From NCBI GenBank assembly GCA_018242765.1, contig JAFEBH010000020.1, forward strand, positions 116,687-180,686: 64,000 nt of DNA, read 5' to 3'. The position numbers were made by a program, and so were the translations under genes. Under the pieces are notes generated by a model. That model made no database searches. It worked only from the letters and a program-made list of their open reading frames with translations, and was not told the DNA's origin. The stretch is from Nitrospira sp. GTDB lineage: Bacteria > Nitrospirota > Nitrospiria > Nitrospirales > Nitrospiraceae. Positions 53,001 to 62,165 of the stretch are shown here, one piece after another; within the stretch, counting starts at the first letter, position 1; every line of letters starts with the position of its first letter.

Positions 53001-54014
53001 CTACCTGTTCACTTTGTAGATTTCATCAAACACCCCGCCGTCCGAAAAATGAGTCTGCTGCGCCTTCTGCCACCCTCCGAACACGTCATCGATGGTGAAC
53101 AGATTCAGTTTCGCAAACTGGTTCCCGTACTTTGCCGAGGCCGACTCCGAACGAGGACGGTAGAAATGCTTGCCGGCAAGCTCCTGCCCTTCATTTGAAT
53201 AGAGGTATTGAAGATAGGCCTGCGCCACCGCCTCGGTACCCCGTCGCTTCACCACCTTATCAACCAGCGACACGGTCGGTTCAGCCAGAATGCTGATCGT
53301 TGGGGTCACGATCTCAAACTTGCCTGCGCCGAATTCCCTGAGTGCCAAGTACGCTTCATTCTCCCACCCCACCAGCACGTCACCGATCCCCCGTTCCACA
53401 AATGTGGTGGTGGCACCCCGTGCCCCGGAGTCGAGGACCGGCACATTGCCGTAAAACTTTGCGATGAACTCCTTCGCCTTCGCCTCATCATTGCCATACT
53501 TTTTCAGCGCATACCCCCAAGCCGCCAGGTACGCCCACCGCGCAGCCCCTGAGGTTTTGGGATTCGCCGGAATGAGCGCGACTCCGGGCTTCACGAGATC
53601 GTCCCAATCTCGAATGCCCTTCGGGTTCCCTTTACGCACGAGAAACACGATCGTTGAGGTATAGGGGGAACTATTGTGCGCCAACCGCTTCTGCCAATCC
53701 GTCGGTAAGAGCTTGGCCTTTGCAATCGCATCCACGTCGTAGGCCAGGGCCAGCGTTACCACGTCGGCATCCAGCCCATCGATCACGGCCCGCGCCTGTT
53801 TGCTGGAGCCTGCATGCGATTGCTTCACGACAACGGGTTGACCTTTTTCCTTCTGCCAATACTTCGCAAATGCGGCGTTGAAGCCTTGGTACAATTCCCG
53901 CGTCGGATCATAGGAGACATTCAACAGGGTAATCTCCTCCGCCTGTCCGATTAGTGGGTGGGCTGCGATGAGCAGCGCGCCTAGTGCAATAAATATCTTC
54001 CACGGCCTCTTCAT
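53001..54014 (-). CDS. sbp: Sulfate-binding protein
   Basis: The 337-aa periplasmic protein binds sulfate for CysTWA. A signal peptide (1-25, ending GQA) precedes LLNVSYDPTRELYQGFN, the start of the family, and SHAGSSKQARAVIDGLDADVVTLA and NPKTSGAARWAYLAAWGYAL contribute to the anion site. It follows the porin gene by 45 bp. Confidence 0.95.
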   Translation of the reverse strand: MKRPWKIFIALGALLIAAHPLIGQAEEITLLNVSYDPTRELYQGFNAAFAKYWQKEKGQPVVVKQSHAGSSKQARAVIDGLDADVVTLALAYDVDAIAKAKLLPTDWQKRLAHNSSPYTSTIVFLVRKGNPKGIRDWDDLVKPGVALIPANPKTSGAARWAYLAAWGYALKKYGNDEAKAKEFIAKFYGNVPVLDSGARGATTTFVERGIGDVLVGWENEAYLALREFGAGKFEIVTPTISILAEPTVSLVDKVVKRRGTEAVAQAYLQYLYSNEGQELAGKHFYRPRSESASAKYGNQFAKLNLFTIDDVFGGWQKAQQTHFSDGGVFDEIYKVNR

Positions 54015-54059
54015 AGTAGATGCCCTTCCTTCATATGTGATGTGACGGTCATAACACGC

Positions 54060-55634
54060 TTAAAACGCCAACTGCATCCGACTGAGGAACACACGCTCAT
54101 CAGGACGGTCTAGCACGTTGGTTCCAGCTGCATTGATGGGAGCGACACCGTTTCCCGCCCCACCACTAAACTTTGTTTCTGAATAGTTCACGGCAAATCT
54201 GACATTTGGGTTCAAATACCAGTTCAACCCGATCGTCCACGAGCGTGCCGATTTCGCACTATCAGCGAGATTGGCATATCCTCCAGTGAAGGACGTCCCG
54301 GCTGGATTTTTAAATGTATCGGAATCGAGATGAATTTCACTGTATCGCCCCACAAACTCCCAGGCACCCCAGCCACGGCCAAACTCAAAATTGTGCCTGG
54401 GTTTGACTCTTTGAAAAGAGTTGTCTTCTCCGGTGAGGACATAGGCCACCGTCACATGCCACGCTTGATGATGCAGCCTGCGCCCGCTGTTTGGAGTAAA
54501 GACCGTATTCGTTCCTGCTCCGCCCTCAGCCGGTGAGCCACCGGTCGTCAAACTGACGTCTTGAATCACGCGTGCATATTCACTGATGATTCCCAGCGGA
54601 CCGACAAAATAATAGGCTTGAGGGGACACACGGATCCGTGCGCCGTCGGACACCGTCGCCCCGCTATATCGAAAGAAGGTATTCTGACCGTCGGTCAGAT
54701 AACCGACCAGGCCGTTTCGCGTCTGGTCCGCCGGAGAGGTATCCGTAAAATTCAGGTTTCGTTCGCCGTTCACACTCGTATAGGTAGCAGCCACCCCGAT
54801 GCCAAGGCCGCGCAATACCGTCTCATGATTGACGAACGGTGTAGCGAAAATTCTCCCGGTAAACTCTTTGCGTCCGCTGAATTGCGGTCCTGTATTGATA
54901 TTTCCACCATCACTCACACCGTTCATCAGCCCGAATGCGTAACTCAAGGTGTTGTTCAACACATCACCGTGGACGGCGATCCCCAAATCACGATTGGGCA
55001 GCAGCGTATTGGAGACGTAGCTCCGTTCGATCAACTTGATATCGCTCCCGCCCTGTAAACGTTCCAATGCGACGAAGCTTTTGAATTTCCCAACCCGTAT
55101 CTTGAACGCCGGATCAAGGCGGGCATCAAGGTATCCGTCGAATAACGATACGGTGCCGTTGGCAAAATCAGGCATGATGCGGATGTCGTATTTCCCCCAG
55201 AAGGTGGCTTCGAATGTCGGACGCAGTCGGCGCAGGAGCCACGAATTATTGGAAGCATGGAAGCCGTCCGAATTGAGATCCCCGGCACGTTGGTCTGTCC
55301 GATTGCGGATATCGTTCACACCGTCGAAAAAGAGCCGGTGATCGGCTTGCACAATACCGCGAAACCGAAAGCTAAAGTTCCCATCCGCAGACTCAACGGA
55401 GAGCCCTGAGCTACCGGTCTTCACGACCGGAACCGATTTTTTGGCAGCCTCCGCCGCTTCCTGTTCCACTTCACGTTTTCGCTTCAGAATACGCACTTCC
55501 TGATCCAACTCCTCAAATCGCTGTTCAAGCGACTTCTGCTGGGGTCCTGCCTCTTGCGCATGAGCCGGTTCCCACGGTCCGATGCTCATGCTCGCCAACA
55601 CGATGACTCCACCGAACAACCACGAACTCCTCAT
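54060..55634 (-). CDS. OprO/OprP-type outer-membrane porin
   Basis: The 524-aa protein has a signal peptide (about 1-26), an N-terminal coiled coil (about 33-68) typical of trimeric anion-selective porins, and a 16-strand-like barrel ending in a C-terminal phenylalanine (MQLAF). The family was defined on phosphate/polyphosphate porins; in this operon it probably passes sulfate. It is upstream of sbp. Confidence 0.87.
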   Translation of the reverse strand: MRSSWLFGGVIVLASMSIGPWEPAHAQEAGPQQKSLEQRFEELDQEVRILKRKREVEQEAAEAAKKSVPVVKTGSSGLSVESADGNFSFRFRGIVQADHRLFFDGVNDIRNRTDQRAGDLNSDGFHASNNSWLLRRLRPTFEATFWGKYDIRIMPDFANGTVSLFDGYLDARLDPAFKIRVGKFKSFVALERLQGGSDIKLIERSYVSNTLLPNRDLGIAVHGDVLNNTLSYAFGLMNGVSDGGNINTGPQFSGRKEFTGRIFATPFVNHETVLRGLGIGVAATYTSVNGERNLNFTDTSPADQTRNGLVGYLTDGQNTFFRYSGATVSDGARIRVSPQAYYFVGPLGIISEYARVIQDVSLTTGGSPAEGGAGTNTVFTPNSGRRLHHQAWHVTVAYVLTGEDNSFQRVKPRHNFEFGRGWGAWEFVGRYSEIHLDSDTFKNPAGTSFTGGYANLADSAKSARSWTIGLNWYLNPNVRFAVNYSETKFSGGAGNGVAPINAAGTNVLDRPDERVFLSRMQLAF

Positions 55635-55799
55635 TGAACAATCTCCTTATCATGAGAGGAATCTCCGGTGGTCCGGTCAATTCACCGATTGCCATCTTGA
55701 ATGCTGCGACGTCGGCATCCCGCTGTCTGGGTGGCCGAGGCGTCGCGTGTTCTCCTAATTCTGTCGACAGCGTCGAATCACCACACTTAGGCCAAGCAG

Positions 55800-55970
55800 C
55801 TAGGAACGTTCGATTCGTATTTTCTCTTTCCGTTCAATCTGCACCACTCTCGAGTCGTGGACGGTAATTTCAACAGACCCAAATCGAATCCCTTTCAATG
55901 CGAATCGAATTGCCTGCTCAACTTCCTGATCCGCATACGGTCTTCTCGTCTCCTGGTCAATCTGAGACAC
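55800..55970 (-). CDS. DUF2292 (YezD-like) small protein
   Basis: The 56-aa product, starting with GTG and an AGAGGA site 8 nt upstream, contains IRFALKGIRFGSVEITVHDSRVVQIERKEKIRI, the hallmark of the DUF2292/YezD family. Such small proteins recur beside sulfur-assimilation genes in other bacteria; their function is unknown. It is the first gene after the operon promoter and lies 165 bp upstream of the porin. Confidence 0.8.
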   Translation of the reverse strand: MSQIDQETRRPYADQEVEQAIRFALKGIRFGSVEITVHDSRVVQIERKEKIRIERS

Positions 55971-56047
55971 AGTTATTATCCTCTCTTGAACAAACTCTCG
56001 AATCGATCCACCAAATCACTATATTTCCGATCAAGATTAAATTTTAC

Positions 56048-56072
56048 TGTTTATAATACAAGTTAATAAACA
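56048..56072. promoter_or_regulatory. Operator-like palindrome in the sulfate promoter
   Basis: TGTTTAT (56048-56054) and ATAAACA (56066-56072), 11 nt apart, straddle the -10 and spacer of the minus-strand promoter. Occupation would block transcription. The divergent regulator encoded at 56205 is a candidate binder. Confidence 0.5.
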
Positions 56073-56079
56073 TTGTCAA
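56051..56079 (-). promoter_or_regulatory. Sigma-70-type promoter of the sulfate operon
   Basis: On the minus strand TTGACA (56079-56074), a 17-nt spacer and TTATAA (56056-56051) form a near-consensus promoter about 80 bp before the DUF2292 gene, in an AT-rich intergenic region. Confidence 0.75.
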
Positions 56080-56167
56080 CAAGCTACATTTGTGAATATT
56101 TATCAAATATAAATTCTAACTGATTCTAAAAATCCAATTAAAATATAAACAATTTGAGAAAGTATAG

Positions 56168-56197
56168 TTGACATATGCAAAGATATATTGCTACACA
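56168..56197 (+). promoter_or_regulatory. Sigma-70-type promoter of the HTH regulator gene
   Basis: TTGACA (56168-56173) is followed after 18 nt by TACACA, 8 bp before the ATG at 56205. The very short leader suggests a leaderless or nearly leaderless mRNA. Confidence 0.4.
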
Positions 56198-56204
56198 CTG
56201 AAGC

Positions 56205-57386
56205 ATGCGCACCCAAGATCAACGCACTCAAGACGCAGTTCAGTTCACGAACCGCCTTCGATCTGTTCGCATGAAGTTGGGGCTTTCTCAGGGCGAACTT
56301 GCTACGCGAGCGGGCGTTACCCGACAAGCCGTCTCGGCTATTGAATCAAACCTCTACCTCCCCACGACGGCCGTTGCCCTGAAGCTGGCGTCGGTCTTGG
56401 AGTGCCATGTCGAGGATCTGTTCAGCCTTGCTCCCACTGAGGACTGCATTGAGGGGACTCTGATTGGCCATCTCCCATATGCCGAGACAAGTACTCAACC
56501 GATCCGCGTGAAAGTCTCTACCGTTGGAAAGCGAACGGTCGTACGGCCTGTCACCGATCTGGGCGATCAACTGTCCTTCGCCGTTCCAGCCGACGGCTAT
56601 GTCACCGCAGCAGACAGAACGCTATCCGGTAATGCGGTCCGGGTCACACTTTCACGCGATCGAGACGCGATCGCACAAGAAATATCCGTGGCCGGTTGTG
56701 ACCCGGCGATTTTCTTGGTCGGCGAACATTTACGGCACCACAGAGACCGAACAAGCGTCGTAGGTTGGCAGATGGGAAGCATGGCGGCACTCCAAGCCCT
56801 GCAGCGCGGCGAGGTGCATGTCGCAGGACTCCATCTCTTTGATCCAATCACAGGTGAGTCCAATCTGCCGTTTCTTAAACGAACGGTGAAAGAGTCCAGC
56901 TACGATGTCGTAACGTTCGCCACCTGGGAGGAAGGGTTCCTCGTTCGACGGGGCAATCCAAAGTCTATTCGTACGGCTGCAGACCTTGCAGAGTCCATGG
57001 TGACAGTGGTGAATCGGGAAGAGGGCTCTGGGGCGAGATTGTTGCTGGACCAGCGGCTGCAATCCTCCGGAGTTGTCCCGATGCATGTGCAAGGGTACGA
57101 CCGGATCGTATCGTCGCACTTTGAGGTTGCGAGAACTATTGCCGAACGACACGCAGACGTCGGAATTGGAATACGATCTGCTGCCCAACACTTTGATTTG
57201 GACTTTGTGCCGCTCCAGACAGCCCGCTATGACCTGGTAGTGCCGAAATCATACCTCAAGTCCCATCCAACCTTGCCGCACCTCTTTGAGACGCTGGTCA
57301 GCCGCCCATTCCGCAATGAGATTGCCGCTCTTGGCGGATATGACACGAGTGAAACGGGAAAAGTCCACACCGTACGCGCCACCTAG
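56205..57386 (+). CDS. XRE-type HTH regulator with periplasmic-binding-like sensor domain
   Basis: The 393-aa one-component regulator has an HTH_3 domain (about 15-72, LRSVRMKLGLSQGELATRAGVTRQAVSAIE) and a C-terminal PBP_like/LysR-substrate-type domain (about 175-375, including SMAALQALQRGEVHVAGLHLFDP and REEGSGARLLLDQRL). Related proteins respond to molybdate or similar oxyanions. Lying between divergent sulfate and downstream molybdate genes, it may control either or both; this is inference. Confidence 0.85.
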   Translation: MRTQDQRTQDAVQFTNRLRSVRMKLGLSQGELATRAGVTRQAVSAIESNLYLPTTAVALKLASVLECHVEDLFSLAPTEDCIEGTLIGHLPYAETSTQPIRVKVSTVGKRTVVRPVTDLGDQLSFAVPADGYVTAADRTLSGNAVRVTLSRDRDAIAQEISVAGCDPAIFLVGEHLRHHRDRTSVVGWQMGSMAALQALQRGEVHVAGLHLFDPITGESNLPFLKRTVKESSYDVVTFATWEEGFLVRRGNPKSIRTAADLAESMVTVVNREEGSGARLLLDQRLQSSGVVPMHVQGYDRIVSSHFEVARTIAERHADVGIGIRSAAQHFDLDFVPLQTARYDLVVPKSYLKSHPTLPHLFETLVSRPFRNEIAALGGYDTSETGKVHTVRAT

Positions 57387-57456
57387 TCCATTTGCGTACC
57401 CAAGTGGCAGGTTACCCTTATTGCGAGTTACGATCAGAAGCAGGAAAGGAGTTTCG

Positions 57457-59001
57457 ATGTTGAAGAGCATGTTGTACTGGGCGTTCGCATTCACCCTCCT
57501 CACCGTTGCAGCAACCAACCCAGTCCACGCCGTCGAATATGGAGAACTGGTCCAGAAGGATGGACAATGGATCTTCAAAAACACGGAAGACTCGGTGTTC
57601 AAGCTCATGCGTGATACTGGGTGGATCACAAATGAGAGATACTACCAGGTTTCAGAACGCACCGGGAAAAACTGGATCGAGCCAGCCGATGCAGTACTCA
57701 ATCAGCGGCGAGATATTGAGTGGAATCGATATTTGAAAACTGGATTACAATTGCCGGACTGGATCGATCTGGGGCTCGAACAGCGAACCCGTTTCGAGTC
57801 GGTGGACCATCCATGGCGGACAAGCCAGATCGTCGGAAATGGACAGACGGACGCACAATTTGCACTGCGCTCGCGTGTTCGGTTTGGATTGGGAGGGGAC
57901 GGACCATTGCGATTCCTGTTCGAGGGGCAGGATTCGCGCTCCTTCATGGACAACGCCCGAGGCGATTTTCGAGATACCACCACGGTTAATGAATTTGACA
58001 TCTTACAATTACTCGGCTCATTGACTTTGAAGAATGTCCTGGGAACCGGTTTACGGACCGACTTTCATTTTGGACGCATGACGATGGACTTCGGCCGACG
58101 CCGGATGGTTGCGCGAAATGATTACCGGAACACCTCCAACGCCTTTGATGGGTTTCATTGGCAAATCGGCCAAGGTCAGACCTGGCGCTTCCGGGGATTC
58201 TTTGTTGAACCCGTCATCCGAGATTTCGTGACCCTCGACCGTCAAAACGACAAGTCACTTTTTTGGGGAACCTACTTTGAAAGCAAGCATTTCCCCTGGT
58301 TTCAGACAGATGCCTACTACTTCGGGTTGAACGATGTCAGGTTGAGGAATGTCGCCAACCGTCGGACCTATTCCACGTTCGGAGGCCGTTTGTACAAGGA
58401 CCCCAAGCCGGGAGAAATGGATTATGAAATCGAGACCACCTGGCAGTTCGGGACGAGAGGGATAACCGACCACTTTGCCCATTTTCAGCATCTGGATATC
58501 GGCTATATGTTCGATTTGCCCTGGACCCCCAGACTACTCTTTCACTTCGACTATGCGAGCGGAGATCACAAGCCCAATGACAGCCAGGACGAAGGGTTCG
58601 ACACCTTGTTCGGCGCCCGGCGCTGGGAGTATGGCCCGACCGGGATCTTCCTTCCATTTTTTAGAACGAACCTCATTTCGCCCGGTTGGCGACTAGTCGT
58701 CACCCCGGCACCAAACTTGATTTTGCAAGTAAAACATCGTGTCTGGTATCTCGCGCAGAACAAGGATTTCTTCGGCAGTTCCGGCCTGCGAGATATCACG
58801 GGAAACTCCGGTGGCTCTCTCGGACACGATGTGGAGCTTCGTGCGCAGTATGCCGTCAGCGCCAACCTGGACTTCGATTTTGGGTATGTCCATTGGTTCA
58901 AAGGTGCCTATTTCAACAGTCCCGCCATTCTTACCCAAATGCCAGCCGGTGGAAACAAGGATAGCGATTATTTCTATGCCTCCGTGCGAGTCAGGATCTA
59001 G
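57457..59001 (+). CDS. Alginate-export-family outer-membrane beta barrel
   Basis: The 514-aa protein has a signal peptide (about 1-25, ending VHA) and a barrel with alternating hydrophobic strands, including LGLEQRTRFESVDHPWR and FHWQIGQGQTWRFRGFF. The family (Alginate_exp) includes AlgE but many members sit by metabolic operons as specific porins. In front of modABC it may admit molybdate. AAAGGAG precedes the chosen ATG; longer in-frame extensions overlap the regulator gene. Confidence 0.82.
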   Translation: MLKSMLYWAFAFTLLTVAATNPVHAVEYGELVQKDGQWIFKNTEDSVFKLMRDTGWITNERYYQVSERTGKNWIEPADAVLNQRRDIEWNRYLKTGLQLPDWIDLGLEQRTRFESVDHPWRTSQIVGNGQTDAQFALRSRVRFGLGGDGPLRFLFEGQDSRSFMDNARGDFRDTTTVNEFDILQLLGSLTLKNVLGTGLRTDFHFGRMTMDFGRRRMVARNDYRNTSNAFDGFHWQIGQGQTWRFRGFFVEPVIRDFVTLDRQNDKSLFWGTYFESKHFPWFQTDAYYFGLNDVRLRNVANRRTYSTFGGRLYKDPKPGEMDYEIETTWQFGTRGITDHFAHFQHLDIGYMFDLPWTPRLLFHFDYASGDHKPNDSQDEGFDTLFGARRWEYGPTGIFLPFFRTNLISPGWRLVVTPAPNLILQVKHRVWYLAQNKDFFGSSGLRDITGNSGGSLGHDVELRAQYAVSANLDFDFGYVHWFKGAYFNSPAILTQMPAGGNKDSDYFYASVRVRI

Positions 59002-59013
59002 AAAGGATTGGGT

Positions 59014-59769
59014 ATGAAACAGAGACTACTGGCCTGGTGCCTATGTGTGATCGTGAGTGCGGCGACGACGCCGGCCTTTGCCGAACAGGTGTTGGTCGCG
59101 GTTGCAGCCAATTTCATTCCACCGTTCCGCGAGATCGCGCTGGAGTTTGAAAAATCGACTGGACATCAGCTTCAGGTCGCGGGAGGGTCCTCCGGTAATT
59201 TCTATTCACAAATTAAGAACGGCGCACCGTTCGATGTGTTCTTCTCTGCAGATATGGAACGTCCCAAGCTCTTGGAAGACGAAGGCCTGGGCGTCAAGGA
59301 TTCCCGCTTCACGTATGCTATCGGTCGTCTGGTGCTGTGGAGTCCGAACGAGAACCTGATCACGGGTGAGGAGACGCTCCGATCGAAACAATACAAGCGG
59401 CTGGCCATAGCCAATCCCAAGACCGCACCGTACGGTGTGGCGGCCATGCAGGCCATGCAAAGGCTGACGCTGTGGGACAGCCTCCAGTCCCAACTCGTCA
59501 TGGGGGAGAGTCTCGGCCAAACCATGGGGTTCATTGAATCCGGGAATGCTCAATTGGGGTTTGTCGCCTTGTCACAGGTGCTGGCCCCGAAGATCAAGGG
59601 GAAAGGCAGTCGCTGGGATGTCCCCACTAACCTGCACGAACCGATTAACCAGGGTGTGCTTTTGCTCGCAAAAGCAAAGGACAATCAGGCGGCAAAAGCG
59701 CTGATGGAATTCATTGGCGGTCCGCAAGCCAAGAAGATTATCGAACGCTATGGGTATGAGTTGAAATAG
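59014..59769 (+). CDS. modA: Molybdate-binding protein
   Basis: The 251-aa periplasmic protein has a signal peptide (1-23, ending AFA) and VLVAVAANFIPPFREIALEFEKSTGHQLQVAGGSSGNFYSQIKNGAPFDVFFSAD, characteristic of ModA. It delivers molybdate or tungstate to ModBC. The ATG at 59014 has AAGGA upstream; a TTG two codons earlier is possible. Confidence 0.94.
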   Translation: MKQRLLAWCLCVIVSAATTPAFAEQVLVAVAANFIPPFREIALEFEKSTGHQLQVAGGSSGNFYSQIKNGAPFDVFFSADMERPKLLEDEGLGVKDSRFTYAIGRLVLWSPNENLITGEETLRSKQYKRLAIANPKTAPYGVAAMQAMQRLTLWDSLQSQLVMGESLGQTMGFIESGNAQLGFVALSQVLAPKIKGKGSRWDVPTNLHEPINQGVLLLAKAKDNQAAKALMEFIGGPQAKKIIERYGYELK

Positions 59770-59778
59770 AGCCTACGC

Positions 59779-60453
59779 ATGGACATTTTAACGAACCTCG
59801 ATCTGAGCGCGCTGTGGGTCAGCGTGCGACTGGCCACAATGACCGTGATCCTTCTACTCATCATCGGCACGCCGCTGGCGTGGTGGCTCGCCCACACCCG
59901 ATCCCGATTGAGGCCGATCGTAGAAGCCGCCGTCGCGCTGCCGATCGTCCTTCCTCCCACGGTACTAGGGTTTTACATTCTGGTCGCGTTGGGTCCTCAC
60001 GGACCGTTTGGCCGTTTTGCCAATCTTTCACTGGCGTTCACATTCACCGGATTGGTGATCGCCTCAGTCTTCTATTCAATGCCCTTTGTGATACAACCGC
60101 TGCAAAGCGCGTTTGAAGCAGTGGGCAAAGCTCCGTTGGAAGCGGCCTGGTCGCTTCGTGCATCAAAGCTCGATGCCTTTCTGACCGTGGCCTCTCCGAT
60201 CGCTCTACGGGGATATATCAGCGCCATCGTGCTCGGGTTCGCCCATACTATGGGAGAGTTTGGCGTTGTACTGATGGTCGGCGGATCGATCCCGGGAGAA
60301 ACTCGCGTCCTCTCCACAACGATCTTCGAGCATGTGGAAGTGATGGAATATGCCCAGGCCCATGTGATTTCAGCGTTCATGTTGATCTTTTCGTTTCTTG
60401 TGTTGCTGACGGTGTATATCGTCAATCGCCGATTTCCCATTCATGTCTCATGA
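59779..60453 (+). CDS. modB: Molybdate ABC transporter permease
   Basis: The 224-aa permease has five to six helices and the cytoplasmic EAA loop (GKAPLEAAWSLRASKLDAFLTVASPIALRG). VALPIVLPPTVLGFYIL is typical of ModB. It overlaps modC by 4 bp (ATGA). Confidence 0.94.
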   Translation: MDILTNLDLSALWVSVRLATMTVILLLIIGTPLAWWLAHTRSRLRPIVEAAVALPIVLPPTVLGFYILVALGPHGPFGRFANLSLAFTFTGLVIASVFYSMPFVIQPLQSAFEAVGKAPLEAAWSLRASKLDAFLTVASPIALRGYISAIVLGFAHTMGEFGVVLMVGGSIPGETRVLSTTIFEHVEVMEYAQAHVISAFMLIFSFLVLLTVYIVNRRFPIHVS

Positions 60454-61541
60454 ATCATTTGCTGGCACGCTTTGATGTGCGATTTTCAAACTTTCATCTG
60501 AATGTCGATATGGATGTCCCGATGTCTGGCATCACCGCCATCTTCGGACCATCAGGGTCGGGAAAGACGACGCTGTTGCGATGCCTGACCGGACTGGAGC
60601 GGGCTCCCAACGGCTTCATGCAATTGGGCGAGGAGGTGTGGCAGGACGAACGTCTCGGGCGCTGCGTGCCGTTCTATCAACGCCCGATCGGATATGTCTT
60701 TCAAGAACCCCGCCTGTTCCCACATTACGACGTCAACGCGAATCTTCTGTATGGATACAAGCGCATTCCTCCGCATGCACGCCGAATTACACCGGAGCAG
60801 GTCGTCGAGATACTTGGAATCGAACATTTACTGGAGCGCCGCATTCACAAACTCTCCGGCGGCGAGCAGCAGCGGGTGGCAATCGGCCGCGCGCTGCTGA
60901 CGAGTCCCAAACTCCTCTTATTGGATGAACCGCTCGCCTCGCTCGATATTCAGCGGAAGCAAGAATTGCTTCCGTATATCCGTCAACTCCACGAACACTT
61001 GCGCATCCCCGTGCTGTACGTGAGCCATGCGATCGCCGAAATTCTTCAGCTGGCCGATCGCGTTGTCCTCTTAAAAGACGGGAAGGTCACAGCAGCGGGT
61101 GCGCTCAATGAGATGATCACGTCCCTCAAGTTCCGTGGATATTTCGCAGGCCATCGAATCGGCGCCGTCTTGGATGCTCGTGTCGCTGCGCATGACGCGG
61201 AATACGGCCTGACTCAATTGGAATTCAACGGCCAATCCCTGTTTGTGCCGCTTCAGTCTGTCGCCGTCGGAAACCTCGTACGTGTCCATATTCTTTCCAA
61301 CGATGTCAGTCTGGTCTTAGGCAAGACCATTGTGCCGACCAGTGTATTGAACATCTTGGAAGCCACGATTGTGGAGATACAGGAAACGAACCAGTCTTCG
61401 GTCGACGTGCTGTTGGACATCGGAGCATCGCTGGTCGCCGGCATTACGAAAAAATCGCTGATGTCTTTAGGATTGAAACCAGGTCAGCGCGTGTTCGCCC
61501 ACATCAAAGCCGTGGCCCTGAACGAAGAACTGATGGAATAG
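60450..61541 (+). CDS. modC: Molybdate ABC transporter ATPase
   Basis: The 363-aa ATPase has Walker A GPSGSGKTT (33-41), signature LSGGEQQRVAIGRAL and Walker B LLLLDEPLASLD. A C-terminal Mop/TOBE domain (about 292-355, SVLNILEATIVEIQETNQSSVDVLLDIGASLVAGITKKSL) binds oxyanion and can regulate transport. Translation is coupled to modB by the ATGA overlap. Confidence 0.94.
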   Translation: MNHLLARFDVRFSNFHLNVDMDVPMSGITAIFGPSGSGKTTLLRCLTGLERAPNGFMQLGEEVWQDERLGRCVPFYQRPIGYVFQEPRLFPHYDVNANLLYGYKRIPPHARRITPEQVVEILGIEHLLERRIHKLSGGEQQRVAIGRALLTSPKLLLLDEPLASLDIQRKQELLPYIRQLHEHLRIPVLYVSHAIAEILQLADRVVLLKDGKVTAAGALNEMITSLKFRGYFAGHRIGAVLDARVAAHDAEYGLTQLEFNGQSLFVPLQSVAVGNLVRVHILSNDVSLVLGKTIVPTSVLNILEATIVEIQETNQSSVDVLLDIGASLVAGITKKSLMSLGLKPGQRVFAHIKAVALNEELME

Positions 61542-61574
61542 CGGTCTGAACCATCTTGCGAAGGACGTCTGACC

Positions 61575-62153
61575 ATGAGCGATGAACAACTCTCTGGCAG
61601 CAGCGTGATCGAGCGGTACGAGGTCGGCATCCCGGCCCCTGAGTCGATGATCAATCTGGTCGAAGGTGTCGTTCATTCCCGTCACGAAGAGCTAGTTCGC
61701 ACCATTGTACGAATCCGCATAGGACGACGAGTCGATCTTCTCGTAAAGCTGGAAATCGACGATGTGTGTTGCTGCTTACCAGGGCAATCAGTCATTGCCC
61801 TGATTCCTGCAGAGGCTGTTCGTCTTGAGGCGTGATTATTTCGTCGGAGCAGACAACGGCTGAATCGATGGTTCGGTCGTATCGTGCTGCTAAAACCCTT
61901 GGGCAAAGGACACCTTATCACGACAAAACTTCATGGCGAAGGCTGTACTCTCACCAGCACGATGCCGATCCTAGGCTCACCTCGTCCGCCTCGAACATGG
62001 GACTCGGTGAATGTCGTCGTCGATCCTCAAGCTATTGCGTTGGTTCCCCATAATCGGACGGCTCGGCTAGAGCCAAAGACCGCCACCCGACCCAGGCTTC
62101 CTTTCAATGAGGGAAAATTGTCCGAGTACTCATTTTGGCCAACCCATCAATAA
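61575..62153 (+). pseudogene. Tandem TOBE-like protein interrupted by in-frame TGA
   Basis: The frame starting at 61575 encodes 86 aa (INLVEGVVHSRHEELVRTIVRIRIGRR...LPGQSVIALIPAEAVRLEA), a TOBE/Mop-like oxyanion-binding domain, and stops at TGA 61833-61835. The same frame continues open to 62153 and encodes a second TOBE-like domain (GKGHLITTKLHGEGCTLTS...VNVVVDPQAIALVPH). The simplest view is a two-domain molybdate-binding protein broken by one nonsense mutation; the N-terminal half may still fold. An AAGGA site supports the start. Readthrough is an alternative. Confidence 0.65.
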
Positions 62154-62165
62154 GAAGGAGCATCT

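Noticed and set aside
61833..61835. TGA as a selenocysteine codon
   Set aside because: No bacterial SECIS-like hairpin was evident immediately downstream, and TOBE proteins are not known selenoproteins.
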